DNA from: Candidatus Bipolaricaulota bacterium
GTDB lineage: Bacteria > Bipolaricaulota > Bipolaricaulia > Bipolaricaulales > Bipolaricaulaceae
Length of the DNA: 17,156 nt
NCBI GenBank assembly: GCA_025060555.1
Contig: JANXBC010000022.1
Span: 1 to 17,156, forward strand
Reading direction: 5' to 3'
Each line of letters starts with the position of its first letter. Within the stretch, counting starts at the first letter, position 1. The notes under the pieces are model-generated. The model was not told the DNA's origin. It worked only from the letters and a program-made list of their open reading frames with translations, and ran no database searches. The translations under genes were made by a program, and so were the position numbers. Below are positions 7,693 to 15,201 of this stretch, piece by piece.

Positions 7693-8577
7693 ATGGATTT
7701 CGTGCAGGAAATCCACCCCGGCGTCTTCCTTTTGGACACCAACCACTTTGGCCAACCGGGCCTGGGCGGTGCGTACATCATTCACGCCGAAGAGGTCGCC
7801 CTTGTGGATACCGGCGCGTCTTTGGCCAAAGAGCGGATTCTTTTAGGGCTAAAGGCGCTTGGCATCGAGCGAACCAAAGTCAAGTGGATCTTCCTCACCC
7901 ACGTTCATCTGGACCATGCGGGCGGAGCGGGAGCGGTGATTTCGGCGCTGCCCAATGCCACGGTCGTGGTCCATCCGCGGGGGGCCAAACACCTTGTGGA
8001 CCCAAGTAAATTGGTGGCCTCGACAAAAAGCGCGACCGGGGAGCGCTTTCGCTTTTATGGTGAAGCTTTTCCTATCCCGGAGGAGCGTATATGTACCGGC
8101 ACTGATGGCGAGGTCTTTCCCCTTGGCTCTCTCAAAGTACTGGCTATCGATAGCCCAGGCCATGCTCCTCATCACCTGTGCTTCTTCATCCCGGAACACG
8201 GGCTCCTCTTCACGGGTGACGCCCTGGGCCTCTACATCAAGGGAAGACTCCTTCCCACCACTGTCCCGCCCAGCTTCGATCTTGTGGCCTGGTTGGCTAC
8301 CCTCGAGCGTCTGGCCAGCCTGAAGCCACAAAAACTCCTGTTTGCCCATTTTGGTCCCGGCGAACCTAAGTTGATCGAAGAATATCGCGCTCTTCTCCTG
8401 GCCTGGGTGGAACGAGTGCGCCGCCACCAGGAAAAACCCGAGGAGGAAGCGATTTCCGCGGTTCTCAGCGAGCTTAGGCGCGAGGGCTGGCCGGTTGGGC
8501 CTGGCGTCTCCGGCGATTGGGCCATGTCCGTGCGCGGGGTACTCCAGTACTTGCATCGGAAGGAGGCTAGCGGTTGA
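7693..8577 (+). CDS. Metallo-beta-lactamase-fold hydrolase
   Basis: A soluble MBL-fold enzyme of 294 residues. All metal ligands of the fold are visible: the T-H-V-H-L-D-H motif (His70, His72, Asp74, His75), His157 in DSPGHAPHH, Asp176 in LLFTGDALG and His219 in FAHFG. The first Asp motif VALVDTGAS (residues 36-43) is also present. The domain covers about residues 5-225. A C-terminal helical extension of about 70 residues (226-294) follows, as in many glyoxalase-II-like or YflN-like members; this region often shapes substrate choice. No signal peptide. Candidate activities include thioesterase, lactonase or phosphodiesterase; sequence alone does not decide. The gene follows the transporter after 4 nt and overlaps priA by 4 nt (TTGA), and its last codons hold the priA ribosome binding site. 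Confidence 0.9.
   Translation: MDFVQEIHPGVFLLDTNHFGQPGLGGAYIIHAEEVALVDTGASLAKERILLGLKALGIERTKVKWIFLTHVHLDHAGGAGAVISALPNATVVVHPRGAKHLVDPSKLVASTKSATGERFRFYGEAFPIPEERICTGTDGEVFPLGSLKVLAIDSPGHAPHHLCFFIPEHGLLFTGDALGLYIKGRLLPTTVPPSFDLVAWLATLERLASLKPQKLLFAHFGPGEPKLIEEYRALLLAWVERVRRHQEKPEEEAISAVLSELRREGWPVGPGVSGDWAMSVRGVLQYLHRKEASG
8561..8566 (+). promoter_or_regulatory. Ribosome binding site fixing the TTG start of priA
   Basis: AGGAGG lies 7 nt before the TTG at 8574, inside the end of the MBL gene. It supports the TTG start, which yields the canonical PriA N-terminus (IAYVLLPIP followed by FDYLVP). Confidence 0.75.
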
Positions 8578-10457
8578 TCGCCTATGTTCTCTTGCCCATT
8601 CCTGGGGCGGCGGGATTCGATTATTTGGTCCCAGAGGGGATGGAAGTGCACCCGGGCGCGTGGGTGAAAGTCCCGTTTGGGAAACGCCTCCTCCTTGGGG
8701 TCGTAAAAGAAACAAAGGAAAAGCCGGAGTATTCCGGGGAACTCCAAAGCATTCGGCAGGTGCTTGCCCCAGGCTTACCAACAGTTTTTTTCCCCCTTCT
8801 TTCCCGCGTGAGCGAGGAAGCTTGCACTTCCTTGGGCATGGCCATTGCTCATATTGTTCCCAAACCGGTGCGCAGTCGTGAACACGCTGCCGCTCTGCCC
8901 TTTTCCTACACGGAGGAGGGGAAACAAATCGACCTCACCCCCGAGCAAGAAGCCGTGGCCAAGACCGTGGCGAGTACCATAGGGAATCCCGGAGAGTACC
9001 TGCTTTTTGGGCCACCAGCTTCCGGGAAAACCGAGGTGTATTTGGCCGCAGCTCGTGTCGCTCTCCGTGGGGACTTCGCTTGCCTTCTCCTTGAGCCGGA
9101 GATCTCCCTTCTTCCCCAGCTTTGGGCGCGGGCCCGCCGCGCTTTGGGGACGAGCCCCGCGGTATATCATGGAGAACTGCGCCCTGGCGAGCGTTTTCGC
9201 ATTTGGACCGCGGCCATGCGTGGAGAAATTCAGTGTGCTGTGGGTACGCGCTCCGCAGTTTTCCTCCCGTTTCGAAAGCTGGGACTAGTGGTGATGGACG
9301 AGGAGGGCGAGCCGGGATACAAGGAAGAACGGGCTCCCCATTATCATGCGCGGGCGGTAGCCGAGGCTCGCCAGGAGGAAGGGGCCACCGTCATCTTGGG
9401 AGCCGCAGCTCCTTGCATTGAGACTTTCTTCCGAGCTGAAAACGGGGAGATTCGTCTCCTTGTGCTCTCAAAACGCGTAGCGGGGAAGGAACCGGAGGTA
9501 AGGGCGGTGGAGAGAACGCCGGGAGAGTTGATTGGGCCTGAGCTTCGGGCGGCCATGGCTCGGCATCTTGCGCAAGGCGGTCAAGTCCTCCTTTTTCTCA
9601 ATCGGCTTGGATACTTCACCGGTGCTTCTTGCCGCCGCTGCGGCGACATTTTGCGCTGTCCCGCCTGCGAAGTCGCCTTGGTCTTTCACCTTGCAGAAAA
9701 AACTTTCCGCTGTCCCGCTTGTGGGCAGGATTTTCCTGAACCAGCGTGCCGGCGCTGTGGTGGGACCAGATTTCACCTTTTTGGTGCGGGAACAGAACGA
9801 GTAGAACACGAGGCCAAAAAGCTTTTCCCGGAAGCCCGGGTGGCCCGCTTAGATGAGGAGACCGCAGGGGATCGCGAGGTCATTCTCTCCGCTTTAGCCA
9901 AAGGAGACCTGGACATTTTGGTCGGGGCACAGATGGTCGGAAAGGGCCTGGATTTTCCGGGGATCACCCTCGTGGGAGTGATCGATGCCGACCAGCTTTT
10001 AGCCATACCCACCTTTTACGCCGCCGAACGCACTTTTCAACTCCTCGTTTCCGCCATTGGTCGCGCGGGCCGTGGGGAAAAGCCCGGCGAGGTTCTGGTC
10101 CAGACGAACATGGCCGAACACTATGCCATCACTAACGCCCTGCGTGGGGATTACCAAACCTTCTACCAAGAGGAGATCAAATTCCGGAAACTCTTGCGGT
10201 ATCCTCCGTTTACAAGGCTTGTGAAAATATCGGCGAGTGGGAGGCGGGCGGAATCGCAGATAGAGACGATCGCGGCCACTCTGCGCGAGAAAAGCCTCGA
10301 AGTCCTGGGACCGGCCCAGCTTCACCCGCTTCGCGGGGAGCCACGTTTTCAAATCCTCGTGCGAGGAGAACGGACGTTGCCAAAGCTCATCAGTGAAATC
10401 CTCTCGAAAATCCCCCAAAACGTGCGGGTTGAGCCGGATCCTTTCTGGCTCGGCTAA
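8574..10457 (+). CDS. priA: Primosomal protein PriA, short form with altered helicase motifs
   Basis: PriA recognises stalled forks and reloads the replicative helicase. The N-terminal 3'-DNA-binding domain (FDYLVPEGM, VKVPFGKR) covers about residues 1-65. The helicase core begins at LTPEQEAV (121), about 80 residues earlier than in E. coli, so the winged-helix domain seems missing. Walker A is GPPASGKTEVY (146-156). The zinc-binding block has all eight cysteines (353, 356, 362, 365, 380, 383, 392, 395). VGTRSAVFLPF, GAQMVGKGLDFPGITLVG and AAERTFQLL are also recognisable. Altered motifs: DEEH is DEEG (His to Gly245), GSATPS is GAAAPC (276-281), and the QVAGRAGR motif is SAIGRAGR (493-500). 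Length is 627 against about 730 in E. coli. Identity is firm, but full ATPase-driven helicase activity is doubtful. The stop TAA overlaps the convergent gene's stop. Confidence 0.95.
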   Translation: MIAYVLLPIPGAAGFDYLVPEGMEVHPGAWVKVPFGKRLLLGVVKETKEKPEYSGELQSIRQVLAPGLPTVFFPLLSRVSEEACTSLGMAIAHIVPKPVRSREHAAALPFSYTEEGKQIDLTPEQEAVAKTVASTIGNPGEYLLFGPPASGKTEVYLAAARVALRGDFACLLLEPEISLLPQLWARARRALGTSPAVYHGELRPGERFRIWTAAMRGEIQCAVGTRSAVFLPFRKLGLVVMDEEGEPGYKEERAPHYHARAVAEARQEEGATVILGAAAPCIETFFRAENGEIRLLVLSKRVAGKEPEVRAVERTPGELIGPELRAAMARHLAQGGQVLLFLNRLGYFTGASCRRCGDILRCPACEVALVFHLAEKTFRCPACGQDFPEPACRRCGGTRFHLFGAGTERVEHEAKKLFPEARVARLDEETAGDREVILSALAKGDLDILVGAQMVGKGLDFPGITLVGVIDADQLLAIPTFYAAERTFQLLVSAIGRAGRGEKPGEVLVQTNMAEHYAITNALRGDYQTFYQEEIKFRKLLRYPPFTRLVKISASGRRAESQIETIAATLREKSLEVLGPAQLHPLRGEPRFQILVRGERTLPKLISEILSKIPQNVRVEPDPFWLG

Positions 10458-11440
10458 TCCAGCGGCCAAAAACCTCGCTCATGCCAGATCCTTTGCCGAA
10501 TATCTTCTTCCCAGGCCGCAAGGAGATCAAGATGAGTTTGTTCCCAATTCGCCAGTGTGCGATATAGCTGCGCCAAAGCGGGGGGTGCAACCTTCGCTTT
10601 CTCCGCATAAAACGCCACAGCACGTTCCTCGAGGGCCATGCCCGCGTAAATTGCCGCGGCCTCGAAGTCGGCTACCTCGATTTCCTTCTTTACCTGATCT
10701 AGCGAAATTCCAGATGTCACAGGCATTGATGAGGGGGAAGAAGCTTGAACACCGCCCGTGCGTATAAGTTCGCTGAGCATTTTGATCAAAAACTCCTTAT
10801 GATTTTCTTCTTCGTGCGCGAGGCGAGAGAAGATCTCTTTGACCCCCGCGGATTTAGCCTCCATCGCCGCGTGTTGGTAAAAGATCCGGCCCCACTCCTC
10901 CAAAAGAATCGCGCCCTTGAGCACATCCTCCGGACTCTCCACCGGTTCTCCTTTCTCCCCATTGTACTTGGGCTCGGCTTTCGCCATGGCCCGCCTTTTC
11001 TCCTCGTGGGTTAAAACGTTCAAGAGTTCCTGGCGGCGGCCAAGCGGGATCTGGCAGCGCAGGACTTCCCCACGCACCTCCCCGCAACCCAAAACCTCGC
11101 CGTCCAAACATAATGCCACATAACCCTGTGGTAACCCAGGTTTTCGAAGGCCGCGGCCCAAAAGGAGTTCGCGCAGCTCTCTTCGGGAAACCTCGACTCG
11201 TCTGGACTTCACCTTTGGACCAAGGAGCATGAGACCGAAGCTTGTGGGCTTCAATCCGTGCTCTTGGGCGCGAAGCAAGCGCACGCCAATGGAATGGATG
11301 TTCACGCCTTCGGGAATCTCTGAAGCGGTAGTGAGCCAAAACGCTCCGTGGCGCAGGATCAACTGGCCAGATACCTCTTCTACGCCGAACATGCGTAGGT
11401 ATTGAAGCGCTTCCTTAATTTGGTCGGCGTAAGACGGCAA
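10454..11440 (-). CDS. RsmF-type PUA-like domain fused to ferritin-like (rubrerythrin-type) diiron domain
   Basis: A 328-residue two-part protein. Residues 1-140 resemble the region after the catalytic domain in RsmF/YebU methyltransferases: DQIKEALQYLRMFGVEE, the WLTTASEIPEGVNIHSIGVR strand pair, then a PUA-like part with VSRRELRELLLGRGL, GYVALCLDGEVLGCGEV and LRCQIP. Residues 172-310 form a ferritin-like four-helix domain with diiron ligands in order: Glu181/182, Glu211-x-x-His214, Glu271/272 and Glu300-x-x-His303. A Ser/Pro-rich linker separates the helix pairs. The longer frame starting at 11569 lies inside the methyltransferase gene, so TTG 11440, with GGAAGGGGGG upstream, is preferred. 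It overlaps the methyltransferase stop by 26 nt in another frame, so the two are probably co-translated. The RNA-binding part appears detached from the methyltransferase and joined to a redox or iron domain. Function is unknown. Confidence 0.8.
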   Translation of the reverse strand: MPSYADQIKEALQYLRMFGVEEVSGQLILRHGAFWLTTASEIPEGVNIHSIGVRLLRAQEHGLKPTSFGLMLLGPKVKSRRVEVSRRELRELLLGRGLRKPGLPQGYVALCLDGEVLGCGEVRGEVLRCQIPLGRRQELLNVLTHEEKRRAMAKAEPKYNGEKGEPVESPEDVLKGAILLEEWGRIFYQHAAMEAKSAGVKEIFSRLAHEEENHKEFLIKMLSELIRTGGVQASSPSSMPVTSGISLDQVKKEIEVADFEAAAIYAGMALEERAVAFYAEKAKVAPPALAQLYRTLANWEQTHLDLLAAWEEDIRQRIWHERGFWPLD

Positions 11441-12305
11441 TGAACCCCCCTTCCGAATCGAAGTGATGGGGATAAATGCGCACGGCCTTGGCCAGTTCCG
11501 CACGATATTCTTCCCCATCAAAGTGCACAAGGCCAGGGGCGTGTGGGACGGGCGGCTCCCAGGGAACAAGTTCGGCTAACCCCTGAGAAAGCACATGATT
11601 GACGACCGCCTCGTTTTCCTCTGGCGCCAAAGTGCATGTGGAGTACACGACGATCCCGCCTGGGCGGACAAGTTTCAAGGCCCGCGTCAACAGCCGCTTC
11701 TGCAGGATGCTTAGGCGGCGGATAGTGCCCAAAGGGGCTCCGCGTCGTAGGTGCGGAAAGCGCCGGGCTATCCCCTCCCCTGAGCAGGGAGCATCCACCA
11801 ACACCCGGTCGAACTTTGCTTCCCCGGGGAAATTTTCGCCTGGGCATTCCGTGACCACTGCACACCTTACGCCGAGCCGATAAAGGTTGGTCAAAAGCGC
11901 TTGAATCCTCTTCCCCGAGTGATCGTTTGCCACGAGCAAGCCCTGATCTTCCATATACTGTGCGATTTGCGTGGTCTTTCCGCCCGGTGCGGCGCAAAGG
12001 TCAAGGATGTGCTCCCCAGGCCTTGGGGCTAAAGCCTTAACGGGAAGAAGTTGGGTGGCCTCCTGAACGTAGTAATAGCCGAGCCAGTGCTCTAGGGTAT
12101 TGCCCACGGGAATATCCCCTTCCACCACAAAGCAGCTCGCATCCCATGGGAGTGGCCGGAGATCGAAGCCTTTAGATTCCAATCTACGCTTTAGCGTACT
12201 AGGTTCAATGCGCAGGGTATTAGTGCGGATCACTGGGGGCATTGGGCGCTCTAGCGCTTCCCAAAACTCCTCCCATTCTGGGATGATCTCTCGATATCGA
12301 TCCAT
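11415..12305 (-). CDS. NOL1/NOP2/sun family m5C RNA methyltransferase (catalytic domain only)
   Basis: A SAM-dependent cytosine-C5 RNA methyltransferase of 296 residues, similar to the catalytic part of RsmF or archaeal Trm4. The N-terminal RNA-binding region is IRTNTLRIEP and following, up to GYYYVQEATQLLP. SAM-binding motif I is LDLCAAPGGKTTQIA (101-115). The two characteristic cysteines are present: DAPCSGEG (Cys174, motif IV) and YSTCTLAPEENE (Cys224, motif VI, the nucleophile). It ends at GGFIAVLRRPN, where bacterial RsmF continues into a C-terminal region; that region is instead encoded by the overlapping downstream gene. Whether this enzyme modifies rRNA or tRNA cannot be told. The ATG at 12305 has no evident Shine-Dalgarno sequence and sits beside a small palindrome. 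Divergent from the MFS gene. Confidence 0.92.
   Translation of the reverse strand: MDRYREIIPEWEEFWEALERPMPPVIRTNTLRIEPSTLKRRLESKGFDLRPLPWDASCFVVEGDIPVGNTLEHWLGYYYVQEATQLLPVKALAPRPGEHILDLCAAPGGKTTQIAQYMEDQGLLVANDHSGKRIQALLTNLYRLGVRCAVVTECPGENFPGEAKFDRVLVDAPCSGEGIARRFPHLRRGAPLGTIRRLSILQKRLLTRALKLVRPGGIVVYSTCTLAPEENEAVVNHVLSQGLAELVPWEPPVPHAPGLVHFDGEEYRAELAKAVRIYPHHFDSEGGFIAVLRRPN
11445..11454 (-). promoter_or_regulatory. Likely ribosome binding site for the PUA-ferritin gene
   Basis: Read on the reverse strand, GGAAGGGGGG precedes the TTG at 11440 by 4 nt (8 nt from its GGAAGG part). It lies within the last codons of the methyltransferase gene. It decides the TTG start. The G6 run is also a plausible slippage site. 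Confidence 0.5.
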
Positions 12306-12308
12306 GTT

Positions 12309-12323
12309 GGCTAAAGCTTAGCC
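12309..12323. repeat. Short palindrome in the divergent intergenic region
   Basis: GGCTAA and TTAGCC flank AGC, 3 nt upstream of the methyltransferase ATG, in the 82-nt gap shared with the MFS gene. It could be an operator or an mRNA hairpin, but six-base arms also occur by chance. Confidence 0.25.
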
Positions 12324-12349
12324 TGGCAGGAGGGGAAAGACATACCGTT

Positions 12350-12378
12350 TTGCGCCGAAGGCAGGAGAAACCTAAACT
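12350..12378 (+). promoter_or_regulatory. Weak promoter candidate for the MFS gene
   Basis: TTGCGC and TAAACT are separated by 17 nt, and the -10 ends 9 nt before the ATG at 12388. Transcription would start 2-3 nt before the ATG, giving a leaderless or nearly leaderless mRNA, which fits the absence of a well-placed Shine-Dalgarno sequence. Matches to consensus are only partial (3 and 4 of 6). Confidence 0.3.
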
Positions 12379-12387
12379 TCCCCAATC

Positions 12388-13587
12388 ATGCGGGCGAAAA
12401 AGCTTCCTCGGAACCTTTGGGCTGTGAGTTTGACGAGTTTCCTTATGGATATCTCGTCAGAGATGGTTCTGAACCTAGTCCCTCTCTTTTTGGCCAACGT
12501 GTTGGGCGTGGGCGGTACGGTCATCGGCGCCATCGAAGGTGTGGCGGAGTCCGTGGCTTCCCTTCTCCGCGTCCTCTCTGGGTACCTTTCGGATCGCCTG
12601 CGGCGAAGGAAGTGGCTGGCCGTTTTGGGCTACGGGATCTCCACTTTGAGCAAACCTTTCTTTTATTTGGCGGGCGCCTGGTGGCATGTGGCGCTGGCCC
12701 GCTGGGCCGACCGGGTCGGGAAGGGGATCCGCACTGCGCCGCGGGACGCGTTAGTTGCGGACTCCATTGACCCTGGCAACCGAGGACTTGCCTTCGGCCT
12801 TCACCGCGCGGCCGACACCGCCGGCGCTTTTTTGGGAATCCTCGGCGCCCTTCTGGCTGTGAACTTTGCCCAAGGTGCTTCTCCCGCCCTTCAAGCCGGG
12901 ACCTTCCGCACGATCGTCCTTGTGAGCCTCGTTCCTGCCGTTTTGGCCGTGCTTTCGCTCGCGCTCTTGGCCAAGGAACCCAATCCCAAGGGTTCCAGTC
13001 AGGCTCCGCAATTGCGCTTCTCTGGCCTGGGCCGCCCTTTCTTTCTTTTCCTTGGCCTTGTTGGGATCTTTGAGCTTGGGAACTCGGCGGACGCCTTTTT
13101 GGCCCTGCGGGCCCAGACCCTGGGCGCGAGCGTCCTTTCCATCCTCGGCATGCTTGCCGTGTTCAACCTCGTCTATTCTCTTGTCTCCACCCCAGCCGGT
13201 GCCCTTTCCGACCGCATTCCCCGTAAAACTTTGATCGTAGCTGGCTGGCTTTTTTACGCCCTCGTGTATTTTGGGATTGGACTAGCAGGAGAAAGTTGGC
13301 AGATGTGGGTCATCTATGGGGCCTATGGGGTTTACTACGGGATCGCTTATGGCACAGCCCGCGCCCTTATTGCCGACATCGTGCCAGTGGAGCTGCGGGG
13401 CACAGCTTACGGGGCCTACGCTACGGTGGTCGGCCTCATGGCCTTCCCCGCCTCCCTCCTTGCGGGGATCCTTTGGGACACCCTCGGCCCAAGCGCGCCA
13501 TTCTTTTTCGGTGGAACCTTAGCTCTCCTCGCTTCTCTAGGCCTGGCCATGTGGCGAACTAAAACCACTTTTAGGAGAAGCACTTGA
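12388..13587 (+). CDS. MFS transporter (drug or small-molecule efflux type)
   Basis: A major facilitator superfamily permease of 399 residues with about 12 hydrophobic segments. The motif-A-type loop after helix 2 is GYLSDRLRRRK (residues 65-75) and its counterpart in the second half is GALSDRIPRK (271-280). RWADRVGKGIRTAPRDALVAD (105-125) is typical of a family of bacterial MFS proteins annotated as multidrug or uncharacterised transporters. DIVPVELRGTAYGAYA near helix 10 is also common in that group. The central loop (about 195-215) is short. Substrate is unknown. The ATG is not preceded by a clear Shine-Dalgarno sequence. The gene stands alone, divergent from the methyltransferase and convergent with the secreted-protein gene 24 nt away. 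No terminator in its own direction was found. Confidence 0.9.
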   Translation: MRAKKLPRNLWAVSLTSFLMDISSEMVLNLVPLFLANVLGVGGTVIGAIEGVAESVASLLRVLSGYLSDRLRRRKWLAVLGYGISTLSKPFFYLAGAWWHVALARWADRVGKGIRTAPRDALVADSIDPGNRGLAFGLHRAADTAGAFLGILGALLAVNFAQGASPALQAGTFRTIVLVSLVPAVLAVLSLALLAKEPNPKGSSQAPQLRFSGLGRPFFLFLGLVGIFELGNSADAFLALRAQTLGASVLSILGMLAVFNLVYSLVSTPAGALSDRIPRKTLIVAGWLFYALVYFGIGLAGESWQMWVIYGAYGVYYGIAYGTARALIADIVPVELRGTAYGAYATVVGLMAFPASLLAGILWDTLGPSAPFFFGGTLALLASLGLAMWRTKTTFRRST

Positions 13588-13588
13588 G

Positions 13589-13618
13589 AAAAACCGGCTG
13601 AACAAAGAACTTCACCAG
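13589..13618 (-). terminator. Likely intrinsic terminator of the cysteine-rich protein gene
   Basis: On the reverse strand an 8-bp stem (one G-U pair, one bulged G, 8-nt loop) is followed by TTTTTC. The stop codon TGA of the gene lies within the 5' arm. The T-run faces only the reverse direction. Confidence 0.45.
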
Positions 13619-15051
13619 GCGATCTTCAATCCAGGCTTAAGTTCCCAGTTTCCGTCGTTCTTTATCCAGTAATCTAAGGAGGCGCGCATGGTTGTAGCCA
13701 GGGAGTATTCCAAAACAATGCGGGTTTGCCCCCAGCCAAAGAGGGCTCCGTGCTCTTGGAAATATACGAAGATCTGCCAGCGGCCTGGTGCCCCACAGCA
13801 GGAAATGATCGGTCCAGTGAGCATAAACATTTCAAAGTACTCTTGATAACCTGTCACAGAGCTGTTTTTATTCGGATCAAACGAGCTTTTTGTCCAAAGC
13901 TGGATTCCGGTTGGCAGAGTCAACCTGAATTCAACCCCGTACACATTGAGCCCGGCGATAGTTGCCCCAGTACTCACTACCTCAGCGAAGAGCCTAGCGC
14001 AACACTGCCAAAGCGAATCCAATACAAAATCAAAATCGAGTTCTTTTGCGTCAGTGGTGAACTCCACTGTGGTGTTCAGATACAGGGGCAAACTTGGACA
14101 GCAGAAAACGGAAAGTGGAATACGTGAGACGGTGAAGGAAAGGTAATCAAACCCCGCCTTTTTGAAATAAAGATCCGAACTCACAGAAAAGCCACAGCAT
14201 GGGCCGGTGAAGTACGCGGTAAGGCGAAACTCCTGAAATTCCACGGTGCAAAGCCCGAACTTGAGCCAAGTCGTGACAAGTGCAGTCCCCACTCGCGTCC
14301 TTGTCGTAAGCTGGGTGTAGCTAGCGCTACATGTTTGCCCCAGGTTGAATGTGCAGTCTAAGTCTAAACCCTCCCAAGTAGCGTAGACGCTTGTCTGCCA
14401 GTAGGAAAAAGCCGGGCCGGCGGGGTCAAAGGCAAGGATGGACCTCACCTTAGCCGCGGTGGCTAAAGGAAATGACCCAACAAAAGAAAGGCTACTCCAC
14501 CCCGCCTGGCCAAAGGACGAATGCATCTCAAATCGGAAAATGTCCACCACACAAAATAGGCTCAGGTTAGTGGAAAAGCCTGTGATGCCTGCGGAAGTAA
14601 TGGTAAAGGCCCCATCTATAAACCCGGAAAGAGTGGGAGGTGGAGCTGGTGGGCGAGCGATGTCGATGCGTATCGTACCTGTAGCGAAAAAGCCAAATGG
14701 ATCGGTCACAGTAAAAATGAGGGTATCGCCGCCGACGTAACCACGTTCCGGATTATAGATTAGCTTAACCAGCGCTCGATTCGTCGGTTCATACTTTTCG
14801 TACACCACAGCCTTAAGGTCACCGGACAGCGTCCCATGGCTTGGCGGCGTGAGGATAGCGAATGTCAAGGGGTGAACCTCTGGATGATCAGGATCGATAG
14901 CTTCGTCCGTAGCGACTAATACGATCTCCACTGGGATATCGCGCAACGTTGTAACCAAAGAATCCAAAGCAACTGGAGGGTATGCCAAGCCAGCAATTCC
15001 AATGAAAACAAGAAATACCAGGACTAGCCTAATCCTTCTTATCGAATGCAC
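13612..15051 (-). CDS. Secreted protein with Ig-like (Big_9-type) module and repeated cysteine-rich C-terminal region
   Basis: No known function recognised. With the GTG at 15051 the 479-residue product begins with a signal peptide: basic MHSIRRIR, a hydrophobic core, and a GLA site near residue 23. Residues 26-131 form an Ig/cadherin-like module (IDPDHPEVHPLTFAIL, GDTLIFTVTDPFG) that is clearly homologous to one in the neighbouring surface protein. After a Pro-rich linker (134-140), residues 150-479 are beta-rich with 12 cysteines, including four CC pairs (285, 317, 350, 418). Similar segments recur about every 118-133 residues: CVVDIFRF, CCGFSVSSDLYFKKAGF and CCGAPGRWQIFVYF. The chain ends in an aromatic residue (KIAW), as in outer-membrane barrels, but this is only suggestive. 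A longer start (ATG 15153) would bury the signal peptide behind 34 residues and lies upstream of the promoter, so it is disfavoured. Base composition looks more AT-rich than its neighbours. Confidence 0.75.
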   Translation of the reverse strand: MHSIRRIRLVLVFLVFIGIAGLAYPPVALDSLVTTLRDIPVEIVLVATDEAIDPDHPEVHPLTFAILTPPSHGTLSGDLKAVVYEKYEPTNRALVKLIYNPERGYVGGDTLIFTVTDPFGFFATGTIRIDIARPPAPPPTLSGFIDGAFTITSAGITGFSTNLSLFCVVDIFRFEMHSSFGQAGWSSLSFVGSFPLATAAKVRSILAFDPAGPAFSYWQTSVYATWEGLDLDCTFNLGQTCSASYTQLTTRTRVGTALVTTWLKFGLCTVEFQEFRLTAYFTGPCCGFSVSSDLYFKKAGFDYLSFTVSRIPLSVFCCPSLPLYLNTTVEFTTDAKELDFDFVLDSLWQCCARLFAEVVSTGATIAGLNVYGVEFRLTLPTGIQLWTKSSFDPNKNSSVTGYQEYFEMFMLTGPIISCCGAPGRWQIFVYFQEHGALFGWGQTRIVLEYSLATTMRASLDYWIKNDGNWELKPGLKIAW

Positions 15052-15057
15052 AAAAAC

Positions 15058-15086
15058 ATGGTAGCTTCTTTCGCTAGTCCCGTCAA
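15058..15086 (-). promoter_or_regulatory. Sigma-70-type promoter giving a leaderless GTG mRNA
   Basis: On the reverse strand TTGACG (15081-15086) and TACCAT (15058-15063) are exactly 17 nt apart. The GTG at 15051 begins 7 nt after the -10, where transcription would start, so the message would be leaderless. No Shine-Dalgarno sequence precedes the GTG. It lies just after the terminator of the upstream gene. Confidence 0.6.
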
Positions 15087-15201
15087 GAACTTGGGAAGTT
15101 ACGTTTGTCCGTTTTTTCCTGTGGAAAGAGACGTTGTTTCCGTTACATTCCACCCGGCTGGGTGTTATTTAAACCGCTTTGGTTTAGGAGAAGGCCTTTT
15201 G

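Noticed and set aside
11441..11569. Longer start of the PUA-ferritin protein at 11569
   Set aside because: The extra 43 codons overlap conserved methyltransferase sequence in another frame and resemble no RsmF region.
15052..15153. ATG at 15153 as start of the cysteine-rich protein
   Set aside because: It would put 34 polar residues before the signal peptide and would begin upstream of the best promoter; the GTG at 15051 fits both better.
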